64,000 bases of DNA from positions 8,203,600 through 8,267,599 of the forward strand of contig NC_056001.1 in assembly GCF_018446385.1 (NCBI RefSeq), given 5' to 3'. The notes below the pieces were generated by a model. That model saw only the letters and a program-made list of their open reading frames with translations, did not search any database and was not told the origin of the DNA. Source of the DNA: Zingiber officinale. Taxonomy: Eukaryota; Streptophyta; Magnoliopsida; Zingiberales; Zingiberaceae. Below, one piece after another: positions 34,685-46,646 of the stretch. Each line of letters opens with the position of its first letter. Position 1 is the stretch's first letter. A program made the position numbers and the translations under genes.

Positions 34685-34860
34685 AACTAAAATACCCCGG
34701 GCAGAAAATCAAAGGGCAAATGAATTAGCCAGGATGGCTAGCTCTTTGACTACGTGGGTCCTGGATATGTCAATAGCCCAAAGTTTCCTAATACCTCATA
34801 TTGACTTGTAGAATAACTTGGAAGAGCCAATCGATTGGAGAGCCTAAATGATCCTGTATC
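34685..34860 (+). pseudogene. Base-layer Tat second RNase H, 3' part
   Basis: After the solo LTR the text resumes as PRAENQRANELARMASS, the last helix of the archaeal-type RNase H, which confirms the domain was continuous before insertion. Confidence 0.8.
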
Positions 34861-36060
34861 TTCAGCGGGATGTCTTACCAGCCGATGCTGAAGCAGCAAG
34901 ATTGACTAAGAAGAGAGCTTATGCCTATACACTGATCGGGGACCAGTTGTATAAGTGGGCATTCTCTTGTCCGTTACTCAAGTTCCAGGCCTGGACGAGG
35001 CAGACTATACCCTACAAAAAATTCACCAAGGATGTTCTGGCAATCATGTGGGAGGAAGGATGTTAGCTCGTAAAGTATTGTTGGTCAGATATTTTTGGCC
35101 CACCTTGCAAAGAGATGCCTAGCAATTGGTGGCTACTTGCCTCTCTGGCCAGAAGCATCAAAACCTGTCCCATTGACTGACCGAGATTTTGAGGACCTTT
35201 GTAGTCTCTTGTCCCTTTGATCAATGGGGCATGGATATCGTGGGATCGTTCCCCGTGGCCCCAGCTCAAAAGTGGTTCTTGCTCATAGCTGTAAATTACT
35301 TTTCCAAGTGGGTGGAGGCAAAGGCCTTGGCCAGGATTACTGAGAGATCTATCATCCAGTTCCTATGGACAAATATCTTATGTCGATTTAGAATCCTACA
35401 CGAACTAGTCTCAGACAATAGGCGACAATTTCAAGGGCGCAAGATTTAGAAATGGTGTCAAGGGTTTGGTATATCCCAAACCTTTACTTTTGTGACGTAT
35501 CCTCAAAGTAATAGACAGATCGAGGTCACTAATAGAGAGACAGTCAAGGGGCTCAAGGTCAAGCTAGACCATATGGGTGGCGATTGGGTTGAAGAGCTCC
35601 CCAGCATCCTTTGGGCATACCAAATGACTCCACAAGAAAGCACGGGGCTCACTCCGTTTCACCTCGTCTATGGTAGTGAAGCGGTCGTGCCAGTCAAGGT
35701 TGGGGTCACTTCCGTCCGGTGATTACTGTACGACCCTGATAATATCGAGCGATGACTTCTAGAGCTGGATCTTATCAATGAGACCAAAGAAAGAATGGTC
35801 ACTCGATTAACCACGTATCGACAATGGATGCGGCAAAGCTATGATAGGAAAGTGATCCCTCGCTTCTTTTGAGAAAGGGATTTGGTATGAAAAAGCATAA
35901 AGCCGGTGGGAGAAGTGACTAAGTTGGCACCTCAGTAGGATGATCCATATAAGATCATTAAAAAGCTCGCGTCAGGCGCCTATTACCTGTAGGATCTCAT
36001 GGTAGAAAGGTGGACCGCCTGTGGAGTGCCAATTACATTCAGCCTTACCGTACCTGAATG
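34861..36060 (+). pseudogene. Base-layer Tat integrase
   Basis: The N-terminal zinc region is degraded (LLVRYFWPTLQRDA near 35080). The core shows QWGMDIVGSFP, VNYFSKWVEA, SDNRRQFQGR and IEVTNRE, so the three catalytic acids remain but neighbouring conserved Gly codons read Arg. The C-terminal part has AYQMTPQESTGLTPFHLVYGSEAVVP and a last block ending near YYL in 35980. Stops and shifts break it throughout. Confidence 0.88.
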
Positions 36061-36520
36061 TGTCACTCTTTATATTGATTTTTGTTTGAGAAAAAGATCC
36101 AAGGTTGGGGAGTAAGCACTACTAGGATACGCACAAGATGCCCGGTCAGGAGAATCCGGCCAGGATTATGCTTGAGCCTTCCGAAGAGTCACAAAATCAA
36201 CTTACATGACCTGGTTGGGTCCTAATACCCCTCTCCTTGTGCAAGTCATAAGTAGAACTCCTTTAGACCTCAACTGACTGCCCGGGCCTAGGCAGGCAAG
36301 GATCTAACAATCTCATTAACAATTAGCCCGTGCAGCTCTTAGCATAACAAGTTCTACCCACTCACTCTCACTCAACGACCCGAGCTAGAAAGCATTCTCG
36401 TGATGGGGTCTAGCCTATGAAAAAATCGTGAGGCATGAACGGAGAGCAGGGAAGTAGAAGTCAAAAACAAGTTTTTATAAACAGTAAATGTAAATAAATA
36501 GCAGATTACAAGATAGTGAA
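36061..36520 (+). other. Spacer between Tat pol and antisense gene
   Basis: No coding frame is seen. It lies between the integrase end on the + strand and the stop codon of the antisense gene at 36521. Confidence 0.6.
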
Positions 36521-37101
36521 TTATTTGAACTCTAAAAAAACATCATCGGATATTGCTCTAAGGATCCGATGGTAGTCTAGGAAGTCCTCTGGAGCGTCGG
36601 ACGACAGATACCCCCTTCTCTAAGTTGTTGGACTGCTCCTACCACTCTATATACAAGTAACTGGATAAAGTAGTCTCTTTCCTGGGAACCAAACTCTGAT
36701 GAGCGCATGTACTCTTCTCAACCCGTCCGAATATGATTGCTCTCCTCAGTTTTATAGGCTTCCAGGGCGACGACTGAGTTGGACAAGTCAGATCGGGCTT
36801 GAACTAGCTCTGTCTATAAGGAACCTAACTCAGTGGTATGAGATTCCAAATTTTTTTGATAGTCTATACGAAGCAAGTCTTTAGAATTGAGCTCTTTAGC
36901 CCAATAGGTCATCTCCTTCTTATAGAAAAGCTTGAAGTTGTCCAGGGCGATGATTTACCGGGCCAGCTTCGACAACACCTTCTCCTTAAGGGCAAGCTCC
37001 TCTTGATATTTGGCATCAACCATTTGGTGAAGGACTTTAAGTTTCTTCTTATCATCCTGTAAGAGATTGGCCGCCCATAAAGCCTCATTGAGGGTTTGTT
37101 C
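36521..37101 (-). pseudogene. Tat antisense gene, copy 1, 3' exon (after solo LTR-2)
   Basis: Read on the - strand it continues the coiled coil begun at 46817: TLNEALWAANLLQDDKKKLKVL and KYQEELALKEKVLSKLAR, with a frameshift near 36955, then ALEAYKTEESNHIRTG and a tail ending in DDVFLEFK and TAA at 36521-36523. The family is the protein encoded antisense to, and downstream of, pol in Tat elements such as Grande (gene 23). Its function is unknown. Confidence 0.75.
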
Positions 37102-38285
37102 TGTTAGAGTGTATACTAAAAGCCTAGCTTTTATAAACATTTATTTGTTGAAATAAAAGAATCACATTGGTCAATATCTACATTTATTTGTTAAATGCAA
37201 TTGTTCAATTAATTTATATAGTAGACAACATGGAGTGTGGTGTCACACTCAGAAGATCATGTTGTCGGTTCTCTATAAATTATAAACAAGTTGCTCACGA
37301 CTAAAATGGAAAGAAACAAACCATCAGAATAGTCGTAGTGTAATTAAGTATTAGTTTATCTTGACTAATAAATTACACTGATACACTTTAAGTGTATTGA
37401 GTAGAATCATTTAGGTAAGTTCTTTTTGTACTGACTTAGTAAAAGAACTAAACCTTAGTTATTATGGAAGTGTGTGCTCTTAATCCTAATATAATAACAA
37501 GCATATATATTTAATATTTATTTCTTTGACTTATCAAAGGGTGAGGTTTAGTTCGATAAATCAATATGTCCGATAAGTTGGAAAATGATATTACTTATAG
37601 TGTGTGTTGTTGATTATAGAAGGAATCTGTGTCCTAGTTATCTAGGTTGAGAATGTTCCCAAGAGGAGCTCATAAGGATTGTCATGTTAAACCCTGCAGG
37701 TGGACTTAGTCCAACATGATAATGAAGTTGAATGGTACTACTCTTGGAGCTAGATATTAATTAAGTGAGTTGTCAGTAACTTACTTAATTAGTGAACATT
37801 CGTAATCTTAAACACAGGGAGACTAACACACTCATGATAAGAAGGAGCCCATAATGTAATTTGGGATTGGTGCGGTAGTGCGATAATAACTCTCTAGTGG
37901 AATGAGTTATTATCAATGAACTTGAGTTGTGTGTTCGGGGCGAACACGGGATACTCAAGCTCATCGGAAGGCCAAAATCAATTTCTCCTCTAGGTCCCTG
38001 TCGTAGCCTCAAGTCCATCCAAATGTAAGGCTCTTCTTGGTGTCCAAGAAGGGGCCTGGACCATTGCTTGGTGACCAAGCAATGGCCGGCCACATTCTCT
38101 TATAGGGGTCGGCCCTATTGCTTGGTGACCAAGCTTGTAGGGGCCGGCCAATATTAAATCAAATAGGAGGGTTGTTTTGAATTTTTAAAATCTCCTCTTT
38201 GTAGAAAACTATAAGTTTTAAAAGAGAGATTTTAATTTTTTAAAACTTTCCTTATTTGAATTTGGCCACATGTTTTAATAGAGAG

Positions 38286-39097
38286 TGATCCGACGATAAG
38301 GACGTGGGACCCCCTCTGGAGGGGAGTCAACGCCACGTGGAGGTCAAAAGTCAAAAGGGTCAGCATGAGGTCAGGCCGATCGGAGAAAGGGTAGGTCGAC
38401 CGGTCGAACGGGTCCGAGCGGAATCAAAGACAACCCGACGAGGAGTCGGGTTTCCGACGCTCATGATGAACAGGGTCGCCGGGCCGAGCGGGTAGCCCGC
38501 TCGGCCGAGGCATAAAGCAGCAATGCTGTGAAGGAACAGTCTCAGCCGAGCACACGACCGGGAATCTTCCCGGTCGGACCGATACCTACGCCCGGTCGGA
38601 AGTGAGGTGCCTGCCGAGCAGCTGGATGCTCGGCTCGGGGAAAAAGGAGACAAGGACAAGGGGACATTGGGGAACATCATCTTCTGACAACAGGCATGTT
38701 CGACGACCAGGCCATACGCAGAATCCTACGACGGAAGGTTCTGCTGTCCCATCAGAGAGGTGCTCGGACTGTAGCAGTATGGTGTCAGGCATGCTCCTCT
38801 GGTAATCCCATACTGAGGTATGGTAAAGGACACGTGTACGCCTCGACAGGTGTGCACAAGCCTCCCTAGAGCTCTATATAAGAGCACACATACTTCACCG
38901 GAGGTACGCAATCTCTCATCATCGGAGCCACTTCATCGTTTTCCTCTTGCCTGACTTGAGCGTCGGAGGGTCGTCGCCGGGAACCCCTTCCCGGCCTGAC
39001 TTCGTTGCAGGTTCGCCGGAGATTTGGGCAGCCGGTCGGAGATAGAGGAGAGCGCCACGTCCCCAGCGTCCGTCGACTCAGCGCTCGGATAGGATCA
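38286..39097 (+). repeat. Gypsy-C 5' LTR (812 bp)
   Basis: Begins TGATCCGACG and ends GGATCA. It has a TATATAA box at 38875-38881. Compared with the 3' LTR it has 22 extra bases near 38735-38760, flanked by AGGT repeats, so the partner probably lost them by slippage. Confidence 0.92.
38875..38881 (+). promoter_or_regulatory. TATA box of the Gypsy-C 5' LTR
   Basis: GAGCTCTATATAAGAGC, repeated at 45171-45177 in the 3' LTR; probable + strand promoter. Confidence 0.65.
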
Positions 39098-39099
39098 AA

Positions 39100-39116
39100 T
39101 TGGCGCCGTCGGTGGG
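39100..39116 (+). other. Gypsy-C primer-binding site
   Basis: TGGCGCCGTCGGTGGGA, two bases after the LTR, the form usual in plant Tat elements. Confidence 0.85.
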
Positions 39117-39142
39117 AACACACATGCATCCGAGCGGAAGAG

Positions 39143-39620
39143 ATGGACGAAGCTGGACGACCTCACACCGTGATGCTCTCCCAGGAGGAGCTCGACGCTC
39201 TAATCGAGGCAAGAGCAGCTAAGCTCGTGGAGCAACAGAAACAGAAGGCGCAAGCCGAGCGACTAGAGCAACAGGCGACGTCAGCATCAATAGGCCGAGC
39301 GGCAGCAGAGTTCCGACCGGAGAATATCTCAACATGGGCTGAGATAAGGATCCGATCGGCATCCAAGGAGAAGCACCGCCTGCCCCGATTCCATTTCATC
39401 GGGCCCTATTCCGTACGCCTCCTGAAGTCGCACCAGCTAACCTTGATCAAGGATCTTCATCCGACGAGGCGCCTAGGCGAGACTACAGAAAAGGCAAGGC
39501 TCCCCGAACGGACGCCTCCCCCGAGCGGATCAACCGGCAGTTTTTAGAGGTCATCCTGTGGGCCCCTCTGCCAAAGCATTATGTGCCACCGGCGATCGGG
39601 GAATACAACGGAACCACCTC
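39143..39620 (+). pseudogene. gag: Gypsy-C gag, N-terminal fragment
   Basis: ATG at 39143 opens MDEAGRPHTVMLSQEELDAL, a Gln, Glu and Ala-rich coiled coil (AKLVEQQKQKAQAERLEQQ). The main frame stops at 39547. Homology then continues in another frame to VPPAIGEYNGTT, the point where base-layer gag reads PPTIGEYEGNK, and ends abruptly at about 39618. All later gag and pol sequence is deleted. Confidence 0.8.
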
Positions 39621-39719
39621 CAGTCTTACCGGGCGGGGTGAAAGGTACGCCAATGTAATGTATGCTGTATACTTTCCGTTCGGCTGTATACTTAAAATGC
39701 AGGAGTAAAAAATCGGAAA

Positions 39720-41490
39720 ATTAGCGCAAGTATAGGGCATCGTCAGTCGAACCGGAAGACCGTCGAGCTCCGACGTTAAATATCGAGAGTCGAACCAGCG
39801 ACTATAAACCCTCCGGACGGAAGACCGTCGAGCTCCGACGTTAAATATCGAGAGTCGGACCGGCGACTATAAACCCTCCGGCCGGAAGACCGTCGAGCTC
39901 CAACGTTAAATATCGAGAGTCGGACCGGCGACTATAAACCCTCCGGCCGGAAGACCGTCGAGCTCCGACGTTAAATATCGAGAGTCGGACCGGCGACTAT
40001 AAACCCTCCGGCCGAAAGACCGTCGAGCTTCGACGTTAAATATCGAGAGTCGAACCGGCGACTATAAACCCTCCGGCCGGAAGACCGTCGAGCTCCGACG
40101 TTAAATATCGAGAGTCCGACCGGCGACTATAAACCCGCCGACCGGAAGACCGTCGAGCTCCGACGTTAAATATCGAGAATCGAACCGGCGACTATAAACC
40201 CTCCGGCCGGAAGACCGGCGACTATAAACCCTCCGGCCGGAAGACCGTCGAGCTCCGACGTTAAATATCGAGAGTCGAACCGGCGACTATAAACCCCCTG
40301 GCCTGAAGACCGTCGAGCAGCGACGTTAAATCTTAGAGTCGAACCGGCGACTATAAACCCTCCGGCCGGAAGACCGTCGAGCTCCGACGTTAAACCCCTA
40401 GAGTTGAACTGGCGACTATAAACCCCCCGGCCGGAAGATCGTTGAGCTCCGACGTTAAACCCTAGAGTCGAACCGGCGACTATAAACCTCCGGCGGAAGA
40501 CCGCCGAGCTCCGACGTTAAATATTGAGAGTCGGACGGCGACTATAAACCCTCCGGCCGGAAGACCGCCGAGCTCCGACATTAAATATCGAGTCGAACCG
40601 GCGACTATAAACCCTCCGGGCGGAAGACCGTCGAGCGACGTTAAATATCGAGAGTCAGACCGGCGACTATAAACCCTCCGACGGAAGACGTCCGAGCTCC
40701 GACGTTAAATATCGAAAGTCAAACCGACGACTATAAACCCGGTGGAAGACCGCCGAGCTCCGACGTTAAATATCGAGTCGAACCGGCGACTATAAACCCG
40801 CCGGTAGGAAGACCGTCGAGCTCCGACGTTAAATATCGAGTCGAACCGGCGACTATAAACCCTCGGCCGGAAGACCGTCGAGCTCCGACGTTAAATATCG
40901 AAAGTCGAACCGGCGACTATAAACCCTCCGGCCGGAAGACCGTCGAGCTCCGACGTTAGAAGACCGTCGAGCTCCGACGTTAAATATCGAGAGTCGCGCC
41001 GGCGACTATAAACCCTCCGACCGGAAGACCGTCGAGCTCCGACGTTAAATATCGAGAGTCGAACCGGCGACTATAAACCCTCCGGCCGGAAGACCGTCGA
41101 GCTCCGACGTTAAATATCGAGAGTCGAACCAGCGACTATAAACCCTCCGGCCGGAAGACCGTCGAGCTCCGACGTTAAATATCGAGAGTCGAACCGGCGA
41201 CTATAAACCCTCCGGCCGGAAGACCGTCGAGCTCCGACGTTAAATATCGAGAGTCGAACCGGCGACTATAAACCCTCCGGCCGGAAGACCGTTGAGCTCC
41301 GACGTTAAATATCGAGAGTCAAACCGGCGACTATAAACCCTCCGGCCGGAAGACCGTCTAGCTCCGACGTTAAATATCGAGAGTCGAACCGGCGACTATA
41401 AACCCTCCGACCGGAAGACCGTCGAGCTCCGACGTTAAATATCGAGAGTCGAACCGGCGACTATAAATCCTCCGGCCGGAAGACGCTTGA
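39720..41490. repeat. 65-bp tandem array, about 27 units
   Basis: Each unit contains GGAAGACCGTCGAGCTCCGA, CGTTAAATATCGAGAGTCG and CCGGCGACTATAAACCCTCC. Many units are nearly identical; some are shortened or lack a few bases (around 40200, 40480 and 40960). An internal dyad AGTCG...CGACT flanks AACCGG. The array separates the gag fragment from the antisense gene. Tat elements are known to carry variable tandem repeats in this 3' region. Confidence 0.93.
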
Positions 41491-41723
41491 AAATAAGCGA
41501 CAAGGGAAAGTAGTGATAAGTCGTAGGCCACCTACGCCCGCTCGGGAGGCCTAGTTGGCCGAGTTGTGTGTCATAGGCCCCGACCAATCACTCACAAGCA
41601 TGCAAAGTAAAAACGGAGTTGCACAAAGATAAATTTTTCATTGAAATTAGAGAAATCAAAGCCGAGCAGCCGAATTACACAAAAGGATGTTTTTGGCCGA
41701 ATGACCGAATTACATAAAGACTT
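41491..41723. other. Spacer between tandem array and antisense gene end
   Basis: No gene is visible. It would include the 3' untranslated part of the antisense transcript. Confidence 0.5.
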
Positions 41724-43963
41724 CTATTCTAGGAAATCATAAAGGTCCTTAGGGATGGTGCTAAGGAGCGCCGCATAGTCTTGGGTCGGGATGCTGGCAG
41801 AATCAGGGAGCTGACCCTTGGACTGCAGATATTTCATCGTGGCAGTGATGGCGAGCTCAAAGGCGGTATACATCCGCTCGCACACTTTTTCTGAAAATTC
41901 GGTCGAGCGGATGTGCTTCTGCCTCAGGGCTGCGGCTCGGCCGGGCTCAGCCTCCTAGTACTCCTTGAAGGCAGCTTAGGAAGCTTCAAGAGCCTCCTGT
42001 AACTTCTTCAGCTCGTCCCTATGCTTGATGGCTTCACCCGAGCGGCTCGCCTTCTCGCCATCCAGCTGCTCCATCAGCTCTTTGACCCGTTGCTCCAGGC
42101 CCCGCGCCTCGACATTTTTCTTCTCCAGATCGGAGATAGCCGTTTTCTTCCGCTCGGTTGCCAGGCTTATTTTGCGGTCCAGTGATTTGACCTGTCGTTC
42201 GAGTTCGGGCAGATGATGGGCCTGGTCGGCCGTCTTCTTTTGCTCAGCCGCCAACAGATCTTGGGTCTTCTTGAGCTCTTTCTGCAGCTCGGGGTACGAA
42301 GGACCATGGGAGGGCGCGCCACCAGAACTCCTTAGCCTTTTTAGCTCCTCGTCCACCATGGCCAGACGATTGGAGACAGCGATCTCTTCCACCCATCTCT
42401 GACATAAGCAAGATTGTTAATGGCCGATCGGAAAGAATGCGTAAAGGATTTGAGCAAGCACGCTTACCCCAGTGGCCTGCTGCATGTGGTTGTTGGCCAG
42501 ATTGCTGAGTGGAATCATCGCGACACGTGCCCGAGCGTCGGCCCACATCTCGGCTAGAGGCCCCTTCATGGTGATCATGTGCTCAGGCGCGGTTGGCCGA
42601 GCGGACTCGGGCATCAACTCTTCGGTGGGGAGATGCAGGGAGACCCTGATGGTACGGTGCCGACCGGGAGTTGTCTGAGCGGAAGCTGGGGGAGGATCGA
42701 AGGCCGGTGCAGAAAACTGGGACAAAATGGCCGAGCATTGGACTCGGCGGGGAGAGGGCGGAAAAGCTCTGACAGGAATAGCCTCGATGGGGTCCGCGAA
42801 CGCATCCAGCTGGGATGGGGTCCGATCGGACGAAATCGCCTCAACCGCTGGGGCTTTGCCGCGAGAATCGGCGGTGGTTCGTTCGGACGGCTGGACCGCA
42901 GAAGTGGCCGAGCGAAGCGGTGTCTCCGTTCGGCGCCTCTTTTGTCGGAGAGGGCGTTCTTCCTCCCGGGCGGAGCCTTCCTCCCGGACGGAAGGCTCTC
43001 GGCTAGAAGTTGCGCCAACCACTGGCTCCGGGAGAGAAGCCTGAGCGGCTGACTCCCCCGCATGCGTCTCGCTCTCCCCTTCGTGTGAGCCGACCGACTC
43101 AATGCCGAGCGACTCCATCTCTTTGGCAGCTGCGGCCTCGAGTGCCGCCGCTATCCTTTTCAAAATCCCGGCCATCACGGACTCCATGACAATGTCCGCT
43201 GCAAAGGAAAAAGGAGAAAATCAGTTAGCAATCAAGGCGAATGCACAAGTAAAATTCTTACCGAAGCCGCTCGGGAGGGGAGTCCGGATCGGACTCAGGC
43301 CGAATATGTACATGACCCCTTCAGGTAAGAACTTATTGATGTCAAACTTCAGACCGGCTAGCATGTTGGCAGCGTGAAGATAGTCCGGTTGGGTCTTGAA
43401 CCTCTTTAGCTCAGGGGAGATTGGCGGTCCGACCTGCCACTGAGTTCGGAAAAGGGCCCGCTCGGGAAGACGAAGATAGAAGTAGTACTCTTTCCAATGT
43501 TTATTGGAAGAGGGCAGTTTATTAAAGAAGACTAAACCGGGCCGAGCCTGGAACATGTAAGTACCCAGCTCGGACTGTTTAGGATAATAAAAATAGTAGA
43601 AGACCTTCGGTCGGAGGGGAATGTTGTGGATTTTGAAAAAAACAACAACGCCACATAGAAGGAGGAAGGTGTTAGGGACCAAGCTTCCGAGCGGAATGCC
43701 GAAAAAATTACAAACTTCTACGATGAAGGGATGGACTGGAAAGCACAGACCGGCTATGAACTGGTCTGGTCGCGAAAAACACAGAAAGCTCCGCTCGACG
43801 GTTTGTGTGGCCGAGCGGAGGGGGAGGGTAAGATAAGTTCAAAGTCAGAGGGGAGGTCAAAATTGTCCATCAGAATATCGGCGTCGCGCCGATCGAAGCG
43901 CGACTCCATGGTGGTATACCACGGGCCAAGGGCTGGGCCTTGAGGCTGAGAGGAACTGGTCAT
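41724..43963 (-). pseudogene. Tat antisense gene, copy in Gypsy-C (nearly complete, two introns)
   Basis: Start ATG at 43963 (MTSSSQPQGPALGPW), stop TAG at 41724-41726, about 690 residues. Inferred introns are 43199-43261 (GTAAGA...TTTGCAG) and 42399-42467 (GTAAGC...TGTCAG); joining keeps frame. Domain one contains AGLCFPVHPFIVEV and LVPNT, then WKEYYFYLRLP, matching the Pfam family called putative gypsy-type transposon (Transposase_28). A Ser, Pro and Arg-rich middle follows, then a coiled coil (ELERQVKSLDRKISLATERK) and a C-terminal block with RSTEFSEKVCERMYTAFELA. Damage is limited to a 5-bp ACCAG duplication near 43765 and stops near 41977 and 41957. The protein's role is unknown. Confidence 0.85.
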
Positions 43964-44586
43964 TGTCCGAACTAGCGAAACCACAAAAGGCGAGGAACGA
44001 CAAATGATAGAAGGAAGAAGATGACAAACAAAACAGTGCCCAGAGGACCAAAACTCGGGAAAGAAACGCAGAGAAAACACAAGAACCAAAGATAGAAAAG
44101 AAGAAGAACCTTACAGAGAAGAATGAATATCGACGAGGGACACGGAATCGCCGGAAAAGGGAGAACCGAAGCTGCCGGAGCACTGAAGCACGAGAAGGCG
44201 CAAATGCGGCGAGAGGGGGGAGAAGGCGAAGGCTTTATAGGGTTGGGCCCGAGCGGCCTCTACCGTCGAATGCAGGTCACGGGAACTGGAGCACACATCG
44301 GGCTGTCCATTTCAAACCGCCTCGATCTCGTCGCCCGCGACGCCGCTGCCGTACAATGACGGCAGCAGCGACACGTGGCATTCGGCCATTGGAGTGCATT
44401 TAATGAGCGCATGCCCGGCCTTAATATCGAAGATTGGCGCAAATCTCAAAGAGATCCGAGGAATGTTAGCGTTGACTGACGTTATAGCTACCCCCGTGGC
44501 GGTCGAGCGGAGGATAGTTTCACAGAGATGCCGCTCGGCGTAACTGGTGGTCCAGTCAGTCGGACTAATCGCCTCCTTCGACTAGA

Positions 44587-44603
44587 CTTGAAGGGGAGGC
44601 AAG
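44587..44603 (+). other. Gypsy-C polypurine tract
   Basis: CTTGAAGGGGAGGCAAG directly before the 3' LTR. Confidence 0.8.
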
Positions 44604-45393
44604 TGATCCGGCGATAAGGACGTGGGACCCCCTCTGGAGGGGAGTCAATGCCACGTGGAGGTCAAAAGTCAAAAGGGTCAGCATGAGGTCAGGCCTATCG
44701 GAGAAAGGGTGGGTCGACCGGTCGAACGGGTCCAAGCGGAATCAAAGACAACCCGACAAGGAGTCGGGTTTCCGACGCTCATGATGAACAGGGTCGCCGG
44801 GCCGAGCGGGTAGCCCGCTCGGCTGAGGCGTAAAGCAGCAATGCTGTGAAGGAACAGTCTCAGCCGAGCACACGACCGAAAATCTTCCCGGTCGGACCGA
44901 TACCTACACCCGGTCGGAAGTGAGGTGCCTGCCGAGCAGCTGGACGCTCGGCTCAGGGAAAAAGGAGATAAGGACAAGGGGACATTGGGGAACATCATCT
45001 TCTGACAACAGGCATGTTCGACGACCAGGCCATACGCAAAATCCTACGACGGAAGGTGCTCGGACTGTAGCAGTATGGTGTCAGACATGCTCCTCTGGTA
45101 AGCCCATACTGAGGTATGGTAAAGGACACGTGTACGCCTCGACAGGTGTGCACAAGCCTCCCTAGAGCTCTATATAAGAGCCCACAGACTTCACCGGAGG
45201 TACGCGATCTCTCATCATCGGAGCCACTTCATCGTTTTCCTCTTGCCTGACTTGAGAGTCGGAGGGTCATCGTCGGGAACCCCTTCCCTGCCCGACTTCC
45301 TTGCAGGTTCGCCGGAGATTTGGGCAGCCGGTCGGAGATAGAGGAGAGCGCCACGTCCCCAGCGTCCGTCGACTCAGCGCTCGGACAAGATCA
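44604..45393 (+). repeat. Gypsy-C 3' LTR (790 bp)
   Basis: Begins TGATCCGGCG and ends AGATCA. Nearly identical to the 5' LTR apart from the 22-bp gap and scattered transitions, which suggests a fairly recent insertion. Confidence 0.92.
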
Positions 45394-46646
45394 GAGAGTT
45401 TTAAAAGTTTTAAAACTTTCCTTTTTTTAACCATCCTCATGGTTTAAGAAAAAAAGGGAGATAAGTTTTAAAATTAAAATTTTCTATCATCATGTTAAAA
45501 AAGGAAATTTTATAAGAGAGTTTTTAAATTTTAAAACATGATTTTAATTTTTAGAAACTTTCCTTTTTTAACTCCTACTTTAGGAAAGAGAGCTTGTAAA
45601 ATTTTATAAGAGTTTTTCTTGTAAAATTTTATAAAAAAAAATAATTCTTTTTTCCTCTTGATGAGGTGGCCGGCCACCTTGCTTGGTGCCCAAGCAAGGG
45701 GCCGGCCATAATAAATAAATTATAATCATCACAAAATCAAATTTGGTGATTGATTCAATCAAGAGGAAAGAAAAGGAAAAATTAAAAGGGAAAAGGAAAA
45801 ACTCTTGGATGATTTTATTTTTTGTAAAAAGTTTTTCCTTATTTGCCTTGGGCAAGTAATATAAAAGAATGGGTGAGGGGGCTTCATGGGAGACAACTCT
45901 TATTCTCTTGCTTGGAGATCTCTTGGTGGTCGGCCCTCTCCCTTTCCCCTTTCCCTTTGCTCTCTTCTCCTTGGTGGTGGTGGTGGCCGAATTCTAGAGG
46001 AAGAGGAAGGACTCTTTTGGGTGGTGTTCATCTTGGAGGATCGTCGCCCACACGACGTCCGAGGTGAGGCGGGGAATACGGCAGAAGATCTCGAGGTCAT
46101 TAACTTACAAAGAGAAGGTATAACTAGTAATTTTCTTCCGCATCATACTAGTTATTTTCTTTGTAAGAATTCTAAATACAAGAGGCAATTAGATCTAGTT
46201 TTTCGAAATAGTTTTTCGAGTTTGTGTTTTCTTCTTTTTCGAATTTGTGATTAGATTGTTCTTTTTGGTTAACCTAGAGTTATTTAAGGAAATAAATATT
46301 AGTTTTCCTTAAAAGGCTTTGCCTAGGCGGTGGTGGTTGCTCCCATATCCAAGAAGGCCATGTGCCTTGCCATGCAGTCCTGGAAGCCAATTTTGGAAAT
46401 TAATATTTATGGAATTAATAACTTAGGTAGATTTGAATCAATAGTGTTAAGTTCCGCTTGCAATTCAAATCTAAATCATTAAGAACAGATAAGTTAAATT
46501 TGGAATCAATGATGTTAAGTTCCGTCTGCGATTTCTAATTTAACTTCTAAAGAACACAATAGGTTATTTAAGGAAAGGTTTGACACTTGTACAAAAAATT
46601 TTGTACAGTGGAACTGGTACGTTTCCTAGGACTAACCAACATGTTC

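Larger units (their letters stand above)
38286..45393 (+). mobile_element. Gypsy-C: pol-less Tat-type element keeping gag start and antisense gene
   Basis: 7.1 kb with LTRs 38286-39097 and 44604-45393 and the target duplication GAGAG at 38281-38285 and 45394-45398. It has a primer site, a gag beginning, a 65-bp tandem array, the antisense gene and a polypurine tract. Protease, RT, RNase H and integrase are all missing, so movement would need a helper. Base composition is much richer in G and C than the surrounding LTR. Confidence 0.92.
37102..46641 (+). mobile_element. Solo LTR-2 (Angela-type, about 2.43 kb), split by Gypsy-C
   Basis: The LTR is 37102-38285 plus 45399-46641. It starts TGTTAGAGTG and ends CCAACA, with the target duplication TGTTC at 37097-37101 and 46642-46646. 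It is related throughout to the Copia-3 LTR but clearly diverged (for example TGTATACTAAAAGCC for TGTATACTGAAAGCC). No internal region exists. It inserted in the coiled-coil exon of antisense gene copy 1. Confidence 0.92.

Noticed and set aside
39720..41490. CRISPR-like regular repeats
   Set aside because: Units are directly tandem with no unique spacers, in a plant retrotransposon.
42579..43102. Frames on the + strand and in other - strand frames (157 and 162 codons)
   Set aside because: Shadows of the GC-rich middle of the Gypsy-C antisense gene; the real frame is fixed by its introns and conserved ends.
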